A stretch of DNA of 8,888 nucleotides from an uncultured Peptostreptococcaceae bacterium (GTDB lineage: Bacteria; Bacillota; Clostridia; Peptostreptococcales; Anaerovoracaceae), in NCBI GenBank assembly GCA_905236895.1, contig CAJOQI010000109.1:1-8888 (forward strand). The letters are read 5' to 3'. The position numbers were made by a program, and so were the translations under genes. The notes under the pieces are model-generated. The model searched no databases, had not been told where the DNA came from, and worked only from the letters and a program-made list of their open reading frames with translations. Positions 1 to 4,739 of this stretch are shown here, piece by piece; the stretch's first letter is position 1; every line of letters begins with the position of its first letter.

Positions 1-1
1 A

Positions 2-706
2 AATACCACAGAACAGTGGATTGCGGATCACGAAAAAGAAAAAGCAGACCAGGCAGCAGCTGCGGCAGAAGCAGCAAAGGCTGCGGAAATTGCAGCAGCA
101 CAAGAAGCAGCAGCAAAGGCTCGGGCAGAGGCTGAAGAAGCCGCAAGACTGGCTGAAGAAGCAAAGAGAAGAGCAGAGGCCGCTCAGGCAAATGCTCAGA
201 ACTATCAGGCCGGCGCCGGTGCAGCAGGTGGATTCGCCCAGCAGGGTTACAATTATCAGCCCAATCAGCAGCCGGCCTATGGTCAGCAGCAGGGAGGCTT
301 TGCTCAGCAGGGAACTGCGCAGCAGCAGGGAGGCTTTGCTCAGCAGGGAACTGCGCAGCAGCAGGCTCCTTATACTCAGCAGGCTCCTTATGGCCAGCAG
401 CCCTATGGACAACAGCCCTATGGACAACAGCAAAGTCCCTTTGGCACACAGGTTGGACAGAAGAATAAGCTGGTAGCCGGACTTCTTGCTATCCTTCTTG
501 GATCACTCGGAATTCACAAATTCTATCTTGGAATGAATACCCAGGGAATCATAATGCTGGTTGTTAGCCTTGCAGGAAGCATTGTATTCGGACTTGGCCC
601 AATTATCATGGGAATAATCGGACTGGTAGAGGGAATTAAATATCTCACAGCCTCCGATCAGGATTTCTATAATATCTACGAGGTAGGTAAGAAACCTTGG
701 CTGTAA
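2..706 (+). CDS. TM2-domain membrane protein with Ala-rich coiled coil (5' end missing)
   Basis: The open frame runs from the window edge to TAA at 704-706, giving 234 visible residues with no start in view. Visible residues about 4-62 are rich in Ala, Glu, Lys and Arg and should form a long charged helix or coiled coil. Residues 63-153 are a low-complexity linker of Gln, Gly, Tyr and Pro with tandem repeats. From residue 154 (KNKLVAGLLAILLGSLGIHK, then FYLG) to about 212 lies a typical TM2 domain: two membrane helices joined by a short turn. A 20-residue tail ends in KKPWL. TM2 proteins are widespread but mostly of unknown function, so a membrane location is supported while the biochemical role is not. 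The gene stands alone, with a terminator directly after it. A longer frame in another register over 21-476 is an artefact of the repeats. Confidence 0.85.
   Translation, partial: NTTEQWIADHEKEKADQAAAAAEAAKAAEIAAAQEAAAKARAEAEEAARLAEEAKRRAEAAQANAQNYQAGAGAAGGFAQQGYNYQPNQQPAYGQQQGGFAQQGTAQQQGGFAQQGTAQQQAPYTQQAPYGQQPYGQQPYGQQQSPFGTQVGQKNKLVAGLLAILLGSLGIHKFYLGMNTQGIIMLVVSLAGSIVFGLGPIIMGIIGLVEGIKYLTASDQDFYNIYEVGKKPWL
293..364 (+). repeat. Two perfect 36-bp tandem repeats inside the TM2 gene
   Basis: Copies at 293-328 and 329-364 are identical and each encodes GGFAQQGTAQQQ. The identity continues upstream into the preceding CAG triplets (284-292). The unit is a multiple of three, so gain or loss of a copy keeps the frame. 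This is a plausible slippage site that changes linker length. Confidence 0.95.
386..430 (+). repeat. Three 15-bp repeats coding for PYGQQ
   Basis: Units at 386-400, 401-415 and 416-430 each encode Pro-Tyr-Gly-Gln-Gln. The last two are identical at the DNA level and the first differs at synonymous positions. They extend the Q/G-rich linker between the coiled coil and the TM2 domain. Confidence 0.9.
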
Positions 707-757
707 ACATCGCTAAATAGGCTTGATGGAAGCCTTATAAACTTGAAATATGTATAT

Positions 758-799
758 CCCCATCTGCGATTAATATGCAGGTGGGGATTTTTTGTTTTT
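758..799 (+). terminator. Rho-independent terminator of the TM2 gene
   Basis: A 10-bp stem is formed by 758-767 (CCCCATCTGC) and 777-786 (GCAGGTGGGG), with one T·G wobble and a 9-nt loop. It is followed directly by ATTTTTTGTTTTT. It lies about 50 bp after the stop codon. A smaller stem (719-724 with 730-735, loop GATGG) sits between the stop and the terminator. Confidence 0.9.
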
Positions 800-1016
800 G
801 AGCAAAAAACCCATGGGAAAATGCGGAATTTGAAGTAGTTTCCCACTAGGGTGGGGATTCTTATAAATAATACTATTTTCCCATGGAAAAATAGACGGTT
901 TGGATGAAAATCCCCAAGAAAAATACTGACCTAAGAAAAATACGGTGAGAATAAAGAACCATATGAAAGAAACAAGTATAGAATAGTGAGAAATGAGAGC
1001 AAATTAAGAAAAACGC
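800..1016. other. Non-coding stretch with a patch of inverted repeats
   Basis: No coding frame with a ribosome site is visible. CCATGGGAAAAT (811-822) is repeated in inverted orientation at 875-886. The second copy is the core of a 22-bp near-palindrome at 873-894 centred on CATG, with one mismatched pair. TCCCAC/GTGGGG (841-846 with 851-856) can form a short stem. GGGGATT (853-859) can pair with AATCCCC (909-915) to enclose the palindrome. AAGAAAAATAC occurs twice (916-926, 933-943). The function is unknown. Confidence 0.6.
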
Positions 1017-1025
1017 CAAAGCTTT

Positions 1026-1052
1026 TTAGCACTCATCTGTTTGAAGTGCTAA
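1026..1052 (+). promoter_or_regulatory. CIRCE operator (HrcA binding site)
   Basis: TTAGCACTC at 1026-1034, a 9-nt spacer, then AAGTGCTAA at 1044-1052. The known CIRCE consensus is TTAGCACTC-N9-GAGTGCTAA, so the left half is perfect and the right half has one change (G to A). It lies immediately upstream of the -10 element of the hsp20 promoter, overlapping the -35 zone, where HrcA would block RNA polymerase until heat inactivates it. Confidence 0.93.
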
Positions 1053-1066
1053 CAAAGTGGTATAAT
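1038..1066 (+). promoter_or_regulatory. Vegetative promoter of hsp20 with extended -10
   Basis: TATAAT at 1061-1066 is preceded by TGG (1058-1060), which makes an extended -10. At 17-bp spacing the -35 position reads TGTTTG (1038-1043), a weak match, which fits dependence on the extended -10. The CIRCE element covers the -35 and part of the spacer. The expected transcript start is near 1073. Confidence 0.8.
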
Positions 1067-1069
1067 AGT

Positions 1070-1109
1070 TTTGGTGGGGTCAGAGCCCCAATGATAGCAA
1101 AATACCAAA
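1070..1109 (+). promoter_or_regulatory. Nested hairpin at the 5' end of the hsp20 leader
   Basis: TTTGGT (1070-1075) can pair with ACCAAA (1104-1109), enclosing a GC stem formed by GGGG (1076-1079) and CCCC (1086-1089). The expected transcript begins within or just after the first arm. The ribosome site AAGGAGG (1117-1123) lies outside the structure, so a classic thermometer that hides this site is not evident. A 5' stabilising hairpin is an alternative. Confidence 0.5.
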
Positions 1110-1133
1110 GTGATATAAGGAGGATTAGAAAAA

Positions 1134-1562
1134 ATGTTGTTACCAAGCGTATTTAGAAACGATTTCTTTGATGATTTTACTGATTTTATGGGTTTTTCCA
1201 CAATCAGGAATACCCAGCAGAACACTCTTATGAAGAGCGACGTTAAGGATGAGGGAAATAATTATTCCCTTATCATGGATCTTCCGGGATTCGATAAGAA
1301 TGATGTTAAGATTCACCTGAAGGATGGAGCCCTTACGGTAGAAGCTACCACCAAGTCCGAAAATGAAGAAAAGGACGAGCAGGGTAAATATCTCAGAAGA
1401 GAACGATTCCAAGGAACCTGCACAAGAAGCTTCTTTGTTGGTGAACATCTAACAGAGGAGGATATTAAGGCTAAATTCGATGGAGGCGTATTAACTGTAA
1501 CCGTTCCGAAGAAGGAAGCAAAACCTCAGATTGAGGAAAAGAAATATATAACTATCGAATAA
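1134..1562 (+). CDS. hsp20: Small heat-shock protein, Hsp20/alpha-crystallin family
   Basis: A 142-residue cytosolic ATP-independent holdase chaperone that would bind unfolding proteins during heat stress. The N-terminal arm, residues 1-33, is rich in Phe and Asp (FRNDFFDDF). The alpha-crystallin domain spans about residues 35-130. It starts with the typical DVKDEGNNYSLIMDLPGF and includes the hallmark A-x-F-x-x-GVLTVTVPKK near its end. The C-terminal tail carries an I-x-I motif (ITI, within KYITIE) used for oligomer assembly. Length is normal for bacterial Hsp20. The start is fixed by AAGGAGG 10 nt upstream. The gene is monocistronic, between its own CIRCE-controlled promoter and a strong terminator, so heat induction through HrcA is expected. 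Confidence 0.96.
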   Translation: MLLPSVFRNDFFDDFTDFMGFSTIRNTQQNTLMKSDVKDEGNNYSLIMDLPGFDKNDVKIHLKDGALTVEATTKSENEEKDEQGKYLRRERFQGTCTRSFFVGEHLTEEDIKAKFDGGVLTVTVPKKEAKPQIEEKKYITIE

Positions 1563-1610
1563 AAAACCCAATAGAAATAACTCTTAAGAATAACAGATTA
1601 TAAAAGTGCA

Positions 1611-1675
1611 AAAATCCCACTATTATGTCCATGTTACGCCTTTGTTAATGGACGTAATGGTGGGATTTTTATTCG
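1611..1675 (+). terminator. Terminator of hsp20 with a 22-bp stem
   Basis: Arms 1611-1632 and 1648-1669 pair over 22 bp with two G·U wobbles, leaving a 15-nt loop (1633-1647). The 3' arm ends in a T run, followed by ATTCGTTTTT. The 5' arm begins with AAAA, so the same hairpin could also end minus-strand transcription arriving from the AlaX gene, for which no closer terminator is visible. The stem is longer than that of a usual terminator. Confidence 0.85.
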
Positions 1676-1835
1676 TTTTTGTGTTCCATCAATAATAAAA
1701 AACGTAATTGACTATTTTGTAAGGAAATAATGAAAAAGCTATTGTTATCTGACTATTATGAATTTTATATAATTTAAAAAGGTGTATAATAAATATATAT
1801 ATATGTGTTTTTTCGTCCATCGAAAAGGTAATAAT
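1676..1835. other. AT-rich intergenic region between convergent genes
   Basis: This is the converging 3' space of hsp20 and the AlaX gene. It holds TATAAT-like words at 1768-1773 and 1785-1790 and an (AT)6 run at 1793-1804, but no convincing -35 and no gene behind them on the plus strand. A small stem, TTTTCG (1810-1815) with CGAAAA (1821-1826), lies just past the AlaX stop codon but lacks a U tract on the minus strand. Confidence 0.5.
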
Positions 1836-3098
1836 TTATATCAAAGTCTTTACAGCAGTCATAAATAATTCGGCATCTTGATTGTCCTTAAAAATGGCTC
1901 GAGCAAAATCTTTGTTGCCACCGCCTTTACCGTTAAATACTGCCACATTATCCTTTACCAGCTTTCCACAGTCCTGCGTATCAGAAAAGAGGAGCAGGGT
2001 AGAGGACTTCTTATGAAGAAGGAATAGAAGTTTGGGGAGGCTACCTGCAAGGCCGCGACCTATTTCTATTACATCGTCTATGGTAAGAAGATCAAAGGCC
2101 TTATCAAAATATAGACTTTGCCTTGGGGATCCGGTTTCGCTTTCTTGAAGGGAAAGAATATCATTGATGCTTTCTATCTCTCTATTTATAGCTTCTTTGG
2201 TAAGCTTATATAATCTATCTTTTATTCCAGTCTGCTTCTCTTGCCTTGACTGATATTTTGAGATAAGATCCTCTGGCCCTGCGGAAAGGTCCTTTTCCAG
2301 CCAAAGCATGGTGTCATAGCTTTTAACATAGTTCTTAAAAGCACGTTCGCCGGCTTCAAAAAAGATTCTAAACATTCCTTTGTTAGGTTCTACTTTATAG
2401 ATTTTCACCAAACCGACCTGTCCCGCTCCGGAAGGGTGGGTGCCACAGCAGGCTACTGAATCTGCAGGCTCAGATTCGCTACCAATTGTGACTATGGTTA
2501 TATCTTCTTCTATAGCCAATTTCTTGCGGAGAGGCATTTTTTCTGCTTCCTCACGGCTATCGAAGTGATGGGCAGTTACAGGAAGGTCCTGCCATATTAC
2601 TTTGTTGGTCTCCAGCTCTGCTACCTTAGCCATATCCCATGTAATTTCTTTGAATTCAGGATTATCTTCCAAGCTGATATCGATGGTAAGATAGTCTTCT
2701 CCCATATGGAAGCCTCTGTTTACGCCTCCGTAAAGCTTGTAGAAAATACCTGAAAGAATATGTTCCCCGCAGTGACGCTGCATATTATCAAAGCGTCTTT
2801 CCCAATCAATGGAAAGATGAGCAATTTCTCCAACCTTAGGTATAGGAGAGTTTATCTTTTCTCCTTTTTCGTCCATAAGAGAAATAAGGTGAAATACGTT
2901 CTCCTCTTTTTCAAATACATCTATAACGGGGAAATCATTTATTTTTCCTAAGTCGCAAGACTGTCCCCCTCCTGTAGGGAAGAAAATGGTCTTGTCAAAG
3001 GTTAATAAAAGGCCTTTAGAATCCGCTGAAACAGAGGTTAGGGTGGCATCTATCTCCTTAAGATATACATCATTTCTATATAATTTGTTTGTCTCCAT
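1836..3098 (-). CDS. alaX: Alanyl-tRNA editing protein AlaX (long form with DHHA1 domain)
   Basis: A 420-residue protein related to the editing part of alanyl-tRNA synthetase, free of the aminoacylation domain. Such proteins hydrolyse Ser- or Gly-tRNA(Ala) in the cytosol. The N-terminal barrel carries FFPTGGGQ (residues 39-46). The zinc-site motifs follow: HxxxH at H109/H113 (HCGEHILSG) and CxxxH at C217/H221 (CCGTHPSGAGQVG). A charged helical segment of about residues 265-325 leads to a C-terminal DHHA1-like domain with NGKGGGNKDFARAIF near residues 390-405. All expected zinc ligands are present, so the protein looks active. The start is supported by GGAGG 6 nt upstream on the minus strand (3105-3109). 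It points toward hsp20 and away from the preceding minus-strand gene, with a 293-bp gap upstream. No T-box leader is visible. Confidence 0.93.
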   Translation of the reverse strand: METNKLYRNDVYLKEIDATLTSVSADSKGLLLTFDKTIFFPTGGGQSCDLGKINDFPVIDVFEKEENVFHLISLMDEKGEKINSPIPKVGEIAHLSIDWERRFDNMQRHCGEHILSGIFYKLYGGVNRGFHMGEDYLTIDISLEDNPEFKEITWDMAKVAELETNKVIWQDLPVTAHHFDSREEAEKMPLRKKLAIEEDITIVTIGSESEPADSVACCGTHPSGAGQVGLVKIYKVEPNKGMFRIFFEAGERAFKNYVKSYDTMLWLEKDLSAGPEDLISKYQSRQEKQTGIKDRLYKLTKEAINREIESINDILSLQESETGSPRQSLYFDKAFDLLTIDDVIEIGRGLAGSLPKLLFLLHKKSSTLLLFSDTQDCGKLVKDNVAVFNGKGGGNKDFARAIFKDNQDAELFMTAVKTLI

Positions 3099-3147
3099 GG
3101 CTTGCCTCCAAGCGGAATTTACATTCTTTTACAGTCGAACAAGGGGA

Positions 3148-3169
3148 AGATTTTCCTCTCCGAAAATCT
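3148..3169. repeat. Perfect 8-bp inverted repeat in the AlaX leader region
   Basis: AGATTTTC (3148-3155) and GAAAATCT (3162-3169) flank a CTCTCC spacer. The right arm touches the adjacent DnaA-box-like word. It lies about 50-70 bp upstream of the AlaX start, where an operator or leader hairpin would be placed. Confidence 0.7.
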
Positions 3170-3177
3170 GTGGATAA
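3169..3177 (-). other. Perfect DnaA box (TTATCCACA)
   Basis: The minus strand reads TTATCCACA, identical to the strong DnaA-box consensus. It is the first of three DnaA-box-like words within 132 bp of non-coding DNA. The sequence match is certain. DnaA binding is an inference. Confidence 0.55.
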
Positions 3178-3207
3178 CTTGCTATTGACATGGACCCATA
3201 AACCCTT

Positions 3208-3232
3208 CTAACCTTGATTTATCAAGGGTTAG
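3208..3232. repeat. Imperfect inverted repeat with tight loop
   Basis: CTAACCTTGAT (3208-3218) pairs with ATCAAGGGTTAG (3221-3232) apart from one bulged G on the right arm, around a 2-nt centre. An upstream AACCCTT (3201-3207) is an alternative partner for AAGGGTT (3224-3230). The alternative pairing could allow two folds on the minus-strand transcript ahead of AlaX. The role is unknown. Confidence 0.6.
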
Positions 3233-3242
3233 GGGAGAAAAG

Positions 3243-3251
3243 TTTTCCACA
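3243..3251 (+). other. DnaA-box-like word (TTTTCCACA)
   Basis: This fits the relaxed DnaA consensus TTWTNCACA and also forms the outer left arm of the long hairpin at 3243-3300. It is therefore not independent of the word at 3292-3300. Confidence 0.4.
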
Positions 3252-3291
3252 GGCCAAGGGAGTCAAAATCGTATACGATTTTTTGATTCCC

Positions 3292-3300
3292 TGTGGAAAA
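3292..3300 (-). other. DnaA-box-like word (TTTTCCACA on the minus strand)
   Basis: This is the mirror copy of the word at 3243-3251. It fits the relaxed consensus TTWTNCACA and is the outer right arm of the long hairpin. Confidence 0.4.
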
Positions 3301-3391
3301 GTACCTCCGTGATTGAAAAGTGACGATTCTTTGTTGTTGACAAATCCCCTTACAAAAAAGAACAAGGGTTGACATAAAACCGTGTTTCGGA

Positions 3392-4624
3392 CTATTCCTC
3401 CGGACCGCTGACCAATTCCAGAAAGGTCTTAAAGCTATCCAAATCGCTATCCAGGAAGAGGCCCATGATGGGATCCGTGAATTGATAATTGCCAAGAGTC
3501 TTGTATGGGGCCTTGCCCTTAAGCTCTCTTGCTACCAAAAGGGCAGTGGCGGTTCCTGCGGTGCTATTGGGGTCCTGACCTTCGATTATGATTTCACCGG
3601 AATTGGTAGCAAGCACCACGGAAATTGTGTCCTCGTCCAATCTGTAGTGGGCCTTTTTAACATGGCTATTATCCGTTGAATAAATTACATAAAGCTCCCC
3701 TTGTGAATGGGTGCTCTGGGTGAAGGCGGGGAAGATGCTGTCCAGCAATTGGTGGAATTCTTCCTTGCCTTCATCGTTTTCAAGATGTATCACGTATTCA
3801 GGCTTCTTTAGAATAATGCTGGCCTCCCAGGTGGATATGGGAAGAACCGAAATCTGCCTTGCAGAGGTAACTTTTCCCTTGCTTACGGAAATGATGCTCA
3901 CAAAATTATAATATTTATCATCCACTTCCACCAAAGAAACAGCCCTATAGGTATGCCTTTCTTCGGTTTCCGTAATATCGTTTTTGAACAAAGTGGCAGG
4001 AGAGGAGGGGCTTATAACATCTGCCATACCTTCCTCCGTGCAAAGATATCTAATGGCTGAAAGGTCCTGGCCGCAGCAGCGCATCAGATAATAATTGATG
4101 ATTTCATAGTGGCTTCTGAGCTTGACACAGATTTTGTCCATGAGGCCATTTGCCTCTTCTTCCTCAACTCCTTGGGATGCTTCCACCAGCCACAGGTATT
4201 CAGCTACCTGGTCGGGGAATTCTATGGAGTTTTCCTGGTTGAAGGCCACATAGTATCCGATTAGATAAAGTGCCTCTTCCTCGGTAAGGTCAATCCATTT
4301 TCCTCCCAGAGCCCCAAACATTTGGGTTTTTATAGCTTCTACCTGGGCTTCTTCCTGAGAGTCGGCTTTTTCTGAGCTTGTGGCGAATCCCTTATAGTCA
4401 TCAAAGCCGTATTCCTCCGCATCAAAATAGAAGAATTGATGGACGTGATCCTCTCCGAATAGATAGTGGGTATGAAGGCCAACTACTCCCATAAGCCTGG
4501 TATTGGTGGCCTCCGCCTCAACAAAGATTGCTCCCTGAGAGGAATCCTTCTTGCCTCCCTCCAAGACCTGAAGATGGGATTGGTGTTTTTTCTTATCCGT
4601 ATTTGTAGCATTTTTCTTCTTCAT
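3392..4624 (-). CDS. Unrecognised acidic protein, 410 residues
   Basis: I do not recognise this family. The frame is long and has coding-like composition. It starts with a lysine-rich tail (MKKKNATNTDKKKH), has no signal peptide or membrane segment, and is otherwise acidic, so it is probably cytosolic. A histidine-rich stretch at residues 51-62 (HTHYLFGEDHVH) is followed by an aromatic/acidic segment; metal binding is only a possibility. A CC pair lies in the middle (RCCGQDLSAI). The C-terminal part alternates predicted beta strands (ISVVLATNSGEIIIEG) with a helix (TATALLVARELKG). No ribosome site precedes the ATG, but a good promoter ends 7 nt before it, which suggests a leaderless mRNA. The next in-frame ATG, codon 45, also lacks a ribosome site. 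The gene is divergent from oppB with 115 bp between starts. Confidence 0.8.
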   Translation of the reverse strand: MKKKNATNTDKKKHQSHLQVLEGGKKDSSQGAIFVEAEATNTRLMGVVGLHTHYLFGEDHVHQFFYFDAEEYGFDDYKGFATSSEKADSQEEAQVEAIKTQMFGALGGKWIDLTEEEALYLIGYYVAFNQENSIEFPDQVAEYLWLVEASQGVEEEEANGLMDKICVKLRSHYEIINYYLMRCCGQDLSAIRYLCTEEGMADVISPSSPATLFKNDITETEERHTYRAVSLVEVDDKYYNFVSIISVSKGKVTSARQISVLPISTWEASIILKKPEYVIHLENDEGKEEFHQLLDSIFPAFTQSTHSQGELYVIYSTDNSHVKKAHYRLDEDTISVVLATNSGEIIIEGQDPNSTAGTATALLVARELKGKAPYKTLGNYQFTDPIMGLFLDSDLDSFKTFLELVSGPEE

Positions 4625-4631
4625 GATAGTT

Positions 4632-4660
4632 ATTCTACATCATTTTGGGGAGATTGTTAA
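4632..4660 (-). promoter_or_regulatory. Promoter for the 410-residue gene, leaderless spacing
   Basis: On the minus strand TTAACA (4660-4655), a 17-nt spacer, then TAGAAT (4637-4632), each 5/6 to the sigma-A consensus. Only 7 nt separate the -10 from the ATG at 4624, so transcription would start at or within one or two bases of the start codon. Confidence 0.6.
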
Positions 4661-4672
4661 ATGATACTTTTA

Positions 4673-4701
4673 TTGCAATTCACAGAATATTCATTTAATA
4701 T
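4673..4701 (+). promoter_or_regulatory. Probable promoter of the opp operon
   Basis: TTGCAA (4673-4678), a 17-nt spacer, then TAATAT (4696-4701), each 4/6 to consensus. The predicted leader to the oppB ATG is about 30 nt. It stands back to back with the minus-strand promoter at 4632-4660. Confidence 0.45.
4677..4691 (+). promoter_or_regulatory. Candidate CodY box in the opp promoter
   Basis: AATTCACAGAATATT matches the CodY consensus AATTTTCWGAAAATT at 12 of 15 positions. It overlaps the -35 and spacer of the predicted opp promoter, where binding would repress. Peptide transport operons are known CodY targets in several Firmicutes. CodY presence in this organism cannot be seen here. Confidence 0.45.
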
Positions 4702-4739
4702 ATGTAATGAAAAAAGACTAATTCTTAAGGGGGTGACCC

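Larger units (their letters stand above)
3243..3300. repeat. Long hairpin with an 18-bp perfect palindrome at its centre
   Basis: The outer arms TTTTCCACA (3243-3251) and TGTGGAAAA (3292-3300) are perfectly complementary. After a 6-nt bulge on the left, GGGAGTC (3258-3264) pairs with GATTCCC (3285-3291), including one G·T. The core AAAATCGTATACGATTTT (3265-3282) is a perfect palindrome, and TT (3283-3284) is bulged. The hairpin lies downstream of the gene at 3392-4624 and upstream of AlaX, both on the minus strand. No clean U tract follows on either strand (CTTTTCTCCCC on the minus strand), so a standard terminator is not clear. An operator or structural element is possible. Confidence 0.8.

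Noticed and set aside
21..476. A 151-residue plus-strand frame of mostly Gln, Arg, Lys and Leu.
   Set aside because: It overlaps the TM2 gene in another frame and exists only because repeated CAG/GCA codons lack stops in all registers. The TM2 frame gives a real domain and a proper stop before a terminator.
1194..1202. TTTTCCACA, a DnaA-box-like word.
   Set aside because: It lies inside the hsp20 coding region as a single copy, and is most likely chance from codons for Phe-Ser-Thr. It serves as a warning on the base rate of this word.
1708..1790. TTGACT and two TATAAT words suggesting a plus-strand promoter.
   Set aside because: Spacings do not fit a sigma-A promoter, and the DNA downstream is the antisense of the AlaX gene with no plus-strand gene or RNA visible.
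1808..1820. TTTTTCGTCCAT shared with the AlaX coding region near 2866.
   Set aside because: It is a single short match with no further similarity around it, and is probably chance.
3181..3391. TTGACA-like words on both strands as promoters for the AlaX gene or a plus-strand transcript.
   Set aside because: No partner -10 at acceptable spacing scored better than about 3/6, so I do not call a promoter for AlaX.
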